Source of the DNA: Calendula officinalis
Taxonomy: Eukaryota; Streptophyta; Magnoliopsida; Asterales; Asteraceae
DNA length: 64,000 nt
NCBI GenBank assembly: GCA_963853835.1
Contig: OY970827.1
Span: 77,889,234 to 77,953,233, forward strand
Direction of reading: 5' to 3'
Shown here: positions 10,781 to 21,196 of the stretch, one piece after another
Layout: each line of letters begins with the position of its first letter
How positions within the stretch are numbered: the stretch's first letter is position 1
Notes under the pieces: generated by a model
What the model saw: only the letters and a program-made list of their open reading frames with translations
The model's database searches: none
Told to the model about the DNA's origin: nothing
Translations under genes and position numbers: made by a program

Positions 10781-13700
10781 ATGATGATGAATGCAAGAAG
10801 ACCTCATTTTATCAAGGGTTTTAACCCTAATTTAAGCTTCGATAAACTGGTAATTTCTTCTAACTTTCATTAATCACATTCTTAGATGCATGAATGTTAC
10901 ATAATTATGGTGTAAATGCTTGCATTTATGTTCCATTTGTTAATTATTCAAGTTCAAAACATAAAACTTAGATCCTTTTTGCCTTCATTATTATTCTAGG
11001 GCTCACATTTGCAGATTTCAAGTTAGGCATTACTATAGTCCAAAAAATTAGGGGAATTTTGAGGATATCATCAATGTACAAATTAGAAAATAAAATGCAA
11101 TTTCAATGTGAAATACTATGCATATATTTGTGAAAATAATATACACGTGATTTATACAGAAAATACCTTCAAAATTTGGGAAACATTTGGAAGGAAAAAC
11201 ATGTGGAACAGTTTCATTAACAGGCCCCAGTGGGAACACGTGGCAAGCTGACCTGGCAGAAGAAACAGACGGTTTATACATCTTAGATGGATGGTCAACT
11301 TTTGTAAGAGACCATTTTTTAGAAAATGGCGATTCTTTAGTTTTCAAATATGATGGAAATTTGCAGTTTACAATACAAATATTTGACCAGAGCTGTTGTG
11401 AGAAAGAAACTGCATTTTCTGCTGAATGTCATCAAGATTTAAGCATTTTTGACCAACATTTTGGGAAAAAAAGAGAAAGGGAATATGCATCTCTGTTGAC
11501 CAATACGGTTGACTCTGTGCCAAAAAGACCTAGAAGTGTACAAACACATAATGCAGTTAATATTTCTGAAATGCAATTTGAATCGGTTAATGGAAGATGT
11601 GAAGTTGCAGATTTTTTAAATAATTCAGAGTTTTGTGGTAGTGGTTTGAAGAATCCGGTTACTCATGCTTTGCCTATATCAGGTAAAAATGTTTTTTTTT
11701 TTTAAAATTTTTGAATTTACGTTTTTAGTGTTTATTTATTTATTAATTTTTTAATTATTAATTATATTGCAGAGGTGTGCCCTAGTGAAGATGAGTTGGT
11801 TCGGTTATCGGCTTCTGAAGCAGATAAAATAGCTCAATCGTTTTCTTCAAATTTTCCTCATTTTACACAAGTTATGAAAAGGTTTAACATAAGTGGTTCA
11901 TATACTTTGGTAAGTAGCTTCTATATCTCACTTTTTTATTATTTAATATTCAAATGTTCAATTTTAGAGACAAAATGATACACTTACTTAGTCACTAAGG
12001 AACTAGTAAGGGTAGTTTAGTCATTAGTCACGAGTCTGTTAGGAAGTGGTTAGAAGTTAGTAGATGAAGTGTGAGTCTATAAATAAGTTGTAATAGCAAG
12101 TGTATAGGGATTATGTTTTGTATGTGAGAAATTACTAATTGGGAGAGCTATTCACCTCTCGAATGTGAATATTCATCTACCGTTTGATTGTTTTCTGAAT
12201 TCAATCACAGTTTACTATCGTTTTTCTGTTCTTAATCATCTAGTTTGCATCACAAAATTGAACAATAAAGCAACCAACTTTTATATGATTTCTGTTTGGG
12301 CAACACACAATATCAAAAAGTCCTCATTTTGGGTAATCCCGGAAAAAGGTCAACATGGTCAAAGTTACCGACCCATTATAGCTGCCACATCACCATTTTG
12401 ATGGTTAACTGGGTCAGGTCACCTACCAAAGTTTATGATTTTTATTTATTTATCAAATTAGGGTTATTTATGTTTTAATCCTCAAGACTTTCATAGATTT
12501 TGCGGTCTGGTCCTCAAACTTTGCTTAATGTGTTTGATACGTGCCAGAAGTTAATACTTAGATAACAAGATTAAGTAATAATAATAGTTATTAATTAAGC
12601 TATAACAATTAGTGAAAAATTTAGAAAAAAATTAAAGTTTAAACCATCATATTGGTTAAAGGATTAAACCATACATACTTTGTTATTTATTTATCAAATT
12701 AGGGTTATTTATGTTTAATCCTCAAGATTTCATCAATTTTCCAGTTTAATCCTTAAACCTTTTTTCTTGCATGATTTAGTCACTAAACTTTGCTTAACCT
12801 CTTTTAATACCTGTTGTCACAAGTTAATACTTACAGAAACCATTTTAACCCCTAAACTTCTTTATATTGCACTAGTTTAGTCCCTTAACTTTTATATAAA
12901 ATTTCATATCAAATTATTATAACAGGATTAATTAATAATAATAGTTATTATGTTATACTCCCTCCGTCCCACAAAAAAGTTCCCATTTCTATCATAAATT
13001 TTGTCCCACAAAAAAGTTCCCATTTCTATTAAATAATATTATTATTATGGGCCCCACCACCAACTATCTCTTAAAAACACTTTCTCTCTCCAATTAACCT
13101 TATATTTTAATCAAAAATAGTACCAAAGACCCCACTATCAATTATCTCCTAAATACTTGTGCCCAAAGGAAATGGGAACTTTTTTATGGGACGGAGGGAG
13201 TAATGATTAGTGAAAAATTTAGAAAAATGTTTAAAGTTTAAACCATATTTAGATTTTAGATTTTAGCTTTATCAAATCAAAGTTGGTTACTTTTTTTTGT
13301 TTATAATTTTGCAACTTGTAACTTGCTATTTTTATGATGTAGAATGTTCCATACCAATTTGCAACAACCTACTTACCAAATTGCAAAGTAAAACTCGTTC
13401 TTCACAACTTAAAAGGCGAATCTTGGACAATTAATTCAATCCCAACCATACGTGTGCAAACTTCACACACTTTTTGTGGTGGTTGGTTAAGTTTTGTCCG
13501 TGGAAATAATATTAAAGTCAAAGATATTTGCATATTTGAACTTATTGCAAAATGTGAATTACGTGTCAATATTCTTAGAGTTAGACAAGAACCAACCGAT
13601 TTTGAACAAATTGGTGGTAGCAATGTGAAAGCTTCCGGAAGGTTGACTAATAAAAAAGTCAAAGGGAAAACAGGTAGTAAAAGTGAGATTAGTAGTTATT

Positions 13701-14790
13701 TGGTTGATGGTGAGAAAGTTGGTTTTTCTATTGAGAAGGTTAAACGTGGTATTGCTGCTAAGGGTTCTGTTGTTGGTTCACAATCAAGAACTACTAATGG
13801 TAAATCAGGTATGGTTTAAAAATTGAATTTTAATAAAGAGTAAATTACAGAAATGGTCCTTTAGGTTTGTACCACATTACATATTTGGTCTTTTAGTTTC
13901 ATAAATTACACTGGTAGTCCCTTATTTCTGAAACTATTTACACGTTTTGTCCTTTACCTAAACAGACGTTTATTTTTCCCGTCAAGTATGGTCACGTGTG
14001 ATGCACGAGGGGGTAAATCTGTCCTTTTCCCTTTCCCTTCACCAATTTGAAACCCATAAAAACCCAGTTTTTTGACGGGAAAAGTTAAAGTCTGTTTAGA
14101 TAAATGACCAAACGTGTCAATAGTTTCAGAAATAATGACTAAGAGTGTGATCTATGAAACTAAAGGACCAAATATGTAATATGGTACAAACCTAAAGGAC
14201 CATTTGTGTAATTTACTCTAGTAATAATGAAAATCTGAAATAGTGAAAAGAAGAGAAAAAAGGGGTTCTTCAATGACGGGATACATGTCGATGAAATCTG
14301 GACCTGAAGAAAAAATAGCTGCTGAATCTTTCATTACAAGTTTTCCTTATTTTGTTAGAGTTATGAAGAACTTCAACATTAGTGGATCATTCACTCTGGT
14401 AAGTTTTTTTTTTTTTTTTTTTTAATTTTTAAAATTATTATTATTTTGTAAAATATTTTAAAAAAAAGTCAACATGGTCAACATTTTGTGAATAAACAGA
14501 AAGTACCGTACCAATTCTCGATGGAACACTTTCCGAACAGCAGAACAGAAATACTTCTTGAGAATTTAAAAGGCGAATGTTGGACGGTTAATTCAATTCC
14601 AACATTTAAAGTACAAACATTGCATACGTTACATACGTTTTGTGGAGGGTGGATGGCTTTTGTTCGTGATAATAATCTTCAAACGGGAGATATTTGCATA
14701 TTTGAACTTATTGGAACGTGTCAAATGCGTGTTCATATCTCGACAATTGGAAAAAATGTTCATCAAAATGGAAACGGGCCGTCTGTCTAA
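10781..14790 (+). CDS. REM-type B3-domain protein with three B3 domains
   Basis: A probable nuclear DNA-binding protein of the plant REM (reproductive meristem) B3 family. Six exons: 10781-10849, 11160-11682, 11773-11909, 13343-13808, 14244-14398 and 14500-14790. Phases match and total 1641 nt, giving 546 residues. The first ATG of three in a row is taken as the start. B3 domain 1 lies near residues 7-105 (RPHFIKGF, then LEGKTCGTVSLTGPSG and WSTFVRDHFLENGDSLVFKY). Domain 2 is near 210-315 and domain 3 near 412-535; both carry FNISGS(Y/F)TL, VPYQF, FCGGW and DICIFEL. A Lys/Ser-rich linker joins domains 2 and 3. Introns 3 and 4 carry MITEs. Targets are unknown. Exon 5 rests on an AG acceptor at 14242-14243, which fits the frame. 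Confidence 0.88.
12958..13200. mobile_element. Stowaway-like MITE, family B, in B3-gene intron 3
   Basis: Near-perfect inverted ends CTCCCTCCGTCCCACAAAAA and TTTTATGGGACGGAGGGAG, flanked by TA on both sides. The same family occurs at 19746, 44445, 46530 and 49477. Confidence 0.9.
13838..14218. mobile_element. GAGTAAATTACA fold-back MITE filling B3-gene intron 4
   Basis: It runs from GAGTAAATTACAGAAATGGT to ACCATTTGTGTAATTTACTC, with long inverted arms (FxxGGTCCTTTAG-like text at both ends). It makes up nearly all of the 435-bp intron between exons 4 and 5. A copy lies in a SEC3 intron at 53460-53728. The G-starting ends resemble Mutator-type elements, but a 9-bp target duplication is not clear here. 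Confidence 0.75.
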
Positions 14791-16114
14791 TGGGTAACAT
14801 ATGGTCAACATTGTTTGTTTGTTTTTAGGCCAAAATACATTTTAGCACCCTGAATTGGCTAATTAGGTCTTCTACTACCCTCAACTATTAAAGGTGCAAT
14901 GTGATACCTTGAACTTGACAAAATGGTCGATTTAGTACCTTCACTCGTTAATTTGATTGTGTTTTCTTACTTGACTTACTTTCGTTGGAGCTTTTGACAG
15001 ACTATAAAATGTACGTTCATCTTTATATATTGAAATTAGAAGCAAATAACGTGAGAATTTAAGACCAAAACTAGTGAGTCGGGTACTAAATAAACTATTT
15101 TTCTAAGTTAAGGTTCCATACTATGTTGTACATTTAATAGTTCAGGCCTCCGGGTAGTAGAAGACCTAGTCAGCCAAATTTAGGGTTCTAAAATGTATTT
15201 TGACATTTTTTTTTAATTATGAACAATTTGCGTTTTATTCTCCGCTGGCCAACTGTTTTTGCAGGTTAGGGTTTTTCTTTGGTTATTTAGGTGTCAATCA
15301 ATATGTTAGCATTAGAAGGGGAGATGGTTATTATATATGTCGACTAACTGTTTTGGAGAACAATATTATGGTATTAGTTAGTTGTACGATTGCTTCTTCC
15401 TGCTGATATGTAACACGGAAAATCCTTAATTTGTACATATATTGTTGGGTCTTTTAGGTTACTTGCATGTGTATTTTGGTTGTTATATTGTGGTCTAACA
15501 TTGATGCAATATAAAGCAAGTAAACATGGAAATGTTAAGGAACCAACGGTATGGTATGCTTTCACATTATGTTTGTGTTTTCGAGTTTCTAGATTATTAA
15601 AAGAAAGATAAAATTTATAAGAGAAAATAAAAGATTTCTAAAGGAAAATATTTCTATTTTTTATGTTCCTGGAAACAAAAAAAAGAAAAATTAATGATAT
15701 TTTGTATTCTTGAACTGGAAAGAAATAAAAATATACTATCAAATTTATACTTTTCCCTTAATATGTAAATTAATTATTTTATCTTAAGGCTAATTTGGTT
15801 ATTTGATTTCTTTTTAAATAATTAATATAGTAGTTTTTTCTCTCCAAATCTTTCCGCTTTTAAAAGGAAATATATAAAAGAAGTGTATGATAAGATTTTT
15901 TTAATCTCCCTTTCTCTAAATTTAAAATTAAAAAAAACTTTGGAACACAATATTGCTTTAACTTATTTATAAGTCTCTTCTCTCTAAATTAATATTCAAT
16001 TCAAGAACACAGCGTAAAACTTTATCATAAAATATATTAGTAGTAACTCATTTATCAGAAAAGGAAAAAACTCCAATTTAATGTCTAATGTTCTATAAGA
16101 ACAAATTCCACCCC
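14791..16114. other. intergenic spacer with a fold-back element
   Basis: This spacer between the convergent B3 and TMEM147 genes holds the fold-back element at 14829-15203 and AT-rich sequence. No gene is seen. The TMEM147 3' UTR must lie at the right end. Confidence 0.5.
14829..15203. mobile_element. fold-back MITE just downstream of the B3 gene
   Basis: The left end GCCAAAATACATTTTAGCAC and the right end TCTAAAATGTATTTTGAC are inverted copies, and the match continues inward (GGTCTTCTACTACCC against its complement). It starts 38 bp after the B3 stop codon, so it is probably transcribed in the 3' UTR. Related copies lie at about 1269 and 30255. Confidence 0.7.
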
Positions 16115-17781
16115 TCAAGCAAAAGCAGAAGATGGTTTTTGACATGCTGAAAAGAGTTGCCAGCTCACTAAAGCCATGGTCAATGAGGTCAACACTTGGA
16201 AACCCACAACTTCTGGAACACGCCATCCTAACCCCCACCTCAAATAACTGCAACAACAAAACAGACAAACATTTTCCCCACATTTTCAATACATGTCCAA
16301 AAATAAAAATAATAATAATAAATAAATCAAACCTTGTGACAGTAGGCATTGTTGCTACAAATCCTGCACATGCATATATGATGGGAATCAAAGTTTTTGG
16401 CTTATTTTTCCTTAGCCACATCAATGATCCCAATGCAGCAAGTGATACACTCAACATCTGGATTTATAGGATCAGATAATTAGTCCAAAAAATAAATTTA
16501 AAAAATAAAAAAAAATTATATAAAAGTTAACATTACATACAAGATTTGCATTGGCTTCAAGGCCTTGAAGAATGTACTCCCAAGTAAATTCAAGTCCTCT
16601 TGCACCAACCCAAAGGGGTGCCAGCCTATGTAAAACAGAGTCAGCAAAAGCCCACCCTGCAATTACATATTAATTATAAAAAATAAATTAAATAAAAAAG
16701 AGAGTGAATTATGATTATTAATTAATCACTAATTATCTCACTAACCAAGTCCAACTGCCTGAAACTTGTGATTTTGAGAAATGTTTCTGTGAGTTAACTG
16801 AGTTAGGGCAAAGTAAAGCCCAGCAACATCTATAAACCCAATCAAAGCTTTCAACACTTCCTAATCAAATCAAGAACAAAAACGTAACATTAGTAAATTA
16901 TTAAAAGAGGACAAAAGTAAAAAAGAGAGTTAGTTAGTTACCTGAGAAGGATCAAATATGTCGCTTTCAGACACCTTAAGAAATGTAGCTAGGCAAACGA
17001 GCTGCCTCAAGTAATTAATAATATAATTAGTTTTCAGATTAATTAACAAGTAAGTGACAATAAATTGTACCTTCACTAATGCTGTCACAAGATAAACAAC
17101 AGCAGTTTTGACTGAGGTACCAAGTGTATCATACTCAGATCTGCACTAGGAATACATGTTCATATTTTTAGATAACCTTTTTTAATTTAAATCTTGCATT
17201 AGGCCAAGATTATCATCACATAACTTTTGAATAATAAGCTACATTTTTTCTCTCTAATTCTCTTTGTTCATCAATGGAGTTATTTTACTAAAATTTGTTT
17301 TGGATGTCAACTGGTTAGCCTACGATTTCCTCAACTGGTTACGTATCACAAAATTACACAAGAACAAGGATCCTAATGTCTCAAAAACATTACAACTTTC
17401 TCAACAATTACAGTTGTTTAATCGATCTACAAAAGCTCCAATGAACACAAATTTAAAATCTAATCTTAATCTATCAGTGGATGTTACAATTAAAACTATC
17501 ATAATTAAATTACAGTTGGACAGTATCAAAACCAATAATTAACACTCAAATAGCATCAAGTAACTGATATCGTAGCATACGATAAACTAACTGTGAAATT
17601 CTTCAATGTTTGATTAAACATCTAGCTACAGCAATCACAGCGAATCTAGAGATCGAGTTTCATCATAAATTAGGTCAATTATTCGAGGAGAAACAGAGAC
17701 TAACAGAGGAGTAGCGGAATAGTAGACGGCGTGAGGTCCAAACGTTAAGATTGCACAGTTGAAGAAGTGAAACATCGTCAT
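16115..17781 (-). CDS. TMEM147: TMEM147 homologue (ER membrane protein)
   Basis: The plant homologue of transmembrane protein 147, in animals a subunit of the ER back-of-Sec61 (BOS) complex with Nicalin and NOMO. Seven exons read from the minus strand: 17781-17705, 17140-17071, 17001-16942, 16860-16746, 16656-16541, 16457-16333 and 16247-16115. They total 696 nt, giving 231 residues in perfect phase. The start is MTMFHFFNCAILTFGPHAVY; the middle has FADSVLHRLAPLWVGARGLE; the end is SWQLFSACQKPSSAFA. Hydrophobic segments are spread through the whole length, as expected for a polytopic protein. A second in-frame ATG lies two codons in. Exon 6 begins with ATG by chance at a splice junction. The role in plants is inferred from the family. 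Confidence 0.93.
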
Positions 17782-18049
17782 CTTTCTCACTCGCCTGCAA
17801 AACTGAAGAGATCCAGAGACGAAAAATACGATGAATTCTTGATCGATTAGTGTTGTACTCCCATATGCGGGATCACGGTAATTCGAGTGAGGATGATTAC
17901 ATTGAATCCGGCCATATTTGGTTGGAGTTTAATTGGGCTGCTACAAAAGTTTCCGACTTTGCGTACTGGGCCACGAGCATCTCCAATGCAATAATTTAGG
18001 ATAATAAAAACTTATTCATAACGAAATTAATTGGTTTAACTAGCATGTG

Positions 18050-18335
18050 CAAATTGGATTGAGAATTGATTGGAACTGTAGAATCGGACCGGACCGGAAC
18101 GAACCAAGCTACATCGGTTCGGTTCTCAGTTCTATTATTTTATGTAAAATCAGTTTTCGGTCTCAATCGGTTCGGTTCCGAGCGGTTCGGTTCGGTCCAA
18201 AACCGAGAAAAACCCGAAAAAAATCGAAGAAATTACCTCGGTTTGGTTTAGTTCCGAGTATCATCGGTTCGGTCTGGCCAAAACCATTTTTCAGTTCTCG
18301 GTCCTAGTCGGTCCGGTTCTTGGACCGTGCATAGG
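18050..18335. repeat. GGTTCGG-rich dispersed repeat
   Basis: Dense in GGTTCGG and CCGAACC, ending near GGACCGTGCATAGGCC. Related sequence occurs at 25030-25325 and 49786-50088, the latter ending GTACAGTGCACAGGC. It is non-coding; the boundaries and class are uncertain, possibly a hAT-like MITE. Confidence 0.5.
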
Positions 18336-18974
18336 CCCAGGTTTAACCAACCTAAAATAACCAATTTGGTACAACTTTTGACGGCTTAATTTTTCAAAAT
18401 TAATTAAAATAAAAATAAAATTCGACTAGGGTAACAGAAACCAATCTTTTATTAACAGACCCGCCCATTAGTAGCAGTAATGGGCTAGTTTATAGAAAGT
18501 GATAGTTTATAAAAAGTTGATCTGGCATGATGGCAAACTGGCAATGCTGTAGATAGTAAAGTCCGTAGCATTAATGATGCTCAAATAAGCATGTATAAAT
18601 GAACTTCTACAAATAGTTTTTATGATAATTGGGCCTATAGCCGGTTTTATATATGCATTTGCACTAGGGGTGAGTATGTGCCGGTACCCATTGATTCCTA
18701 CTATAAGGTTCCATTTATTTTGACATAATCCCCGTAATCGTAATTCAATTACATTACGGAGGGACGTTTTGGATGGATTTTTTTTCGTAATTCAATTACG
18801 ACGTAATTTCGAACAGCATGCCTTTTCCGTCTATAGCGGATAGGTAATTTAGCTACCTCCGCAGCAACAATTGCTTCGTTCCTGCTTTTCGGGCTGTCCT
18901 CTTTTAGGAAGGATCTAATTACGAAAAAAGAAAGTAGTGAGGGAAAGAATTACGATATTCGCTTGTAACTGAAG

Positions 18975-19102
18975 GCCGACTTTCGTCCCTGCTCGACGGG
19001 TGGGTCTTGCAGTCAAGCTCCCTTCTGCATTTGCACTCGAGGGCCAATCTCCGTCCGGCCCGAGGAAACCTTTGCACGCCTCCGTTACCTTTTGGGAGGC
19101 CC
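18975..19102 (-). other. nuclear insertion of plastid 23S rRNA (NUPT fragment)
   Basis: Read from the minus strand this is a piece of the chloroplast large-subunit rRNA from its 3' half. Recognisable blocks are GGTAACGGAGGCGTGCAAAG, GGGCCGGACGGAGATTGG and GTCGAGCAGGGACGAAAGTC. Similarity stops abruptly on both sides. It is a fossil organelle insertion, not a working rRNA gene. Identified from memory of the conserved rRNA. Confidence 0.85.
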
Positions 19103-19260
19103 TATCCGTCCCGACACCCTATGAATTTAATTACGGTCCTTTAGTTAACTAACAAATTTGAATATTTTGTATGTTTCAGATTTTAAAATCGTTCAAAAAT
19201 ATTTAAAATAAAAATAAAAAAATTTTAAAAAAATAAAAAAAATTAAAAAAATATAAATTC

Positions 19261-20265
19261 ACTCAATAAAATAATATTATTACCATATACTCCACCACTA
19301 ACTATCTCCTAAAAACACTTTTTCTCTCCAAAAAACCCTTTATTTTAGTCAAATTTATTACCAAGGACCCACCACTAACTATCTCCTAAAAACATGTGCC
19401 CAAGACAAATGAGAACTTTATTAAGGGACGGAGAGAGTAATAAATAATAAAATTTAAAAAAATCTAAAAAATTTATAAAAAAAATGTATAAGTATTAATT
19501 TGAATTCCAACTCAAAATTTTGGTAGCCAAACGCATTACTGTATTTAATTACAACCGAATTCAATTCTAACCGAATTCAGTTACATTACAGAAGATTACG
19601 TTGAGCCAAACGCCTCCTAACTAAAATCAGCGATTCTTGGAACCTCAAAATATGAACCGGAACTAGTAATAGTGGTCCCTCAATTAACTTATATAAATTC
19701 TTTTAAAATAAATCAAAAAAATTTAAAAAATTATTAAAAAAAATACTTCATCCGTCCCTTAATAAAGTTCTCATTTCTCCTAACATGTTTGTCCCAAAAT
19801 AAAGTTCTCATTTCTCAAATTGGAGGGACTCACTCAATAAAATAATATTATTACCATATACCCCACCACCAACTATCTCCTAAAAACACGTTTTCTCTCC
19901 AAAAAACCCTTTATTTTAGTCAAATTTATTACCAATGACCCACCACTAACTATCTCCTAAAAACATGTGCCCAAGACAAATGAGAACTTTATTAAGGGAC
20001 GGAGAGAGTAATAAATAATAAAATTAGAAAAAAAATCTAAAAAAGTTAAAAAAAATGCATAAGTATTAATTTGAATTCCAACTCAAAATTTTGGTAGCCA
20101 AACGCATTACTGTATTTAATTACAACCGAATTCAATTCTAACCGAATTCAGTTACATTACGGAAGATTACGTTGAGCCAAACGCCTCCTAACTAAAATCA
20201 GCGATTCTTGGAACCTCAAAATATGAACCGGAACTAGTAATAGTGTTCCCTCAATTAACTTATAC
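19261..20265. repeat. direct duplication of about 435 bp, period 571 bp
   Basis: Block 19261-19694 and block 19832-20265 are nearly identical in the same orientation. Both start at ACTCAATAAAATAATATTAT and end at CCCTCAATTAACTTATA. Each contains the right part of a family-B MITE followed by the same non-MITE sequence ('TTGAGCCAAACGCCTCC'). Only the second copy keeps the MITE's left end. Confidence 0.85.
19746..20008. mobile_element. Stowaway-like MITE, family B
   Basis: Inverted ends CTTCATCCGTCCCTTAATAA and TTAAGGGACGGAGAGAG with TA at both sides. A second copy without its left end is at about 19261-19437, inside the duplicated block. Confidence 0.8.
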
Positions 20266-21143
20266 GTGTTTACACTCCACATCTTCTAATTCGTATGAAA
20301 ATTTATCTTGAAATCGTTTGGGTCTCGAGAAAATCTCAATTACAAAATGTTTGCTTGAAGGTCTACCTACTAGACGGTAGAAAAATAGATTGTTCGAATT
20401 AACTAATTAATTTTTTGCCGCAAGTTTTTCAGAAGTTGTCTCTTTAATCTTGAGTAAAAGATATGATTATTATTTATTTATCATGTTTCTCTTAAGTGAT
20501 TATAATATAGAATCTCCATTATTACCCGCCTCGCATGGAACCTGAAGATTCAACCGAACCAAGTCTCAAGTCCCATGACGCTAATGAGAAATGAAAGGCA
20601 TGTTTCATCACTTCATGCCTAAAACTGGCATTAAATTGAAGTAATCAAAATTTTGAACAACATGTTGGTCGACCTACAAATTAAATAAATCATTATTTTT
20701 CTAAAATAACTCATTAGTTACAAATCTTATTTATACCCTTTTTGGGAATTCGATTATTTATCTATTGTAATATTAATAATGTTGAAAATGAGAAATAAAT
20801 TAATACTATTTGCTCACTCGCTCCCTTTTAGAAATTCCATTATAATATTATTAATGTTGAAAATGAGAAATAAAGTATTTAAAATGTTAAGGAACAAAAT
20901 TATATATCAAAATTACATATATAGAATAAAACTGATACAGTAATATATTTAAAGTGAAATACAAAAGTATATTAAAGAGAACAGAGGTCCATAAGAAGCT
21001 GACCGGAAATAAAAGAAAAGGAAAGAAGATAAATTTAAAATAAATATATTTTGGTAATTATATATCAAAATGAACGAAAGTAATAAAATTTCAATGCCTA
21101 ATTTACGCTATATTTTCTAAATAAACAAGCCTCCAAATGCTCC

Positions 21144-21151
21144 TATATATA
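21144..21151 (+). promoter_or_regulatory. TATA box of the CYP82-type gene
   Basis: TATATATA lies about 50 bp upstream of the ATG at 21197, which would give a short 5' leader. Confidence 0.5.
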
Positions 21152-21196
21152 CTCCCATACTAAATTTTCTAAACCAGAACAAAAGAAATCTACACA

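Larger units (their letters stand above)
17782..21196. other. repeat-rich intergenic region
   Basis: No gene is seen. It contains a GGTTCGG-rich repeat (about 18050-18335), a plastid 23S rRNA fragment (18975-19102), a roughly 435-bp duplication (19261-19694 and 19832-20265) and a Stowaway-like MITE. The motif ATTAATGTTGAAAATGAGAA occurs twice (near 20770 and 20850). The last few hundred bases form the promoter of the P450 gene. Confidence 0.6.

Noticed and set aside
15996..16332. Open frame continuing past TMEM147 exon 6
   Set aside because: It reads through the intron and then exon 7 in a wrong frame; the spliced model matches the TMEM147 C terminus.
18835..18910. Possible second organelle-derived fragment
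   Set aside because: The sequence is compositionally odd but I could not match it to any plastid or mitochondrial gene, so it is not listed as a feature.
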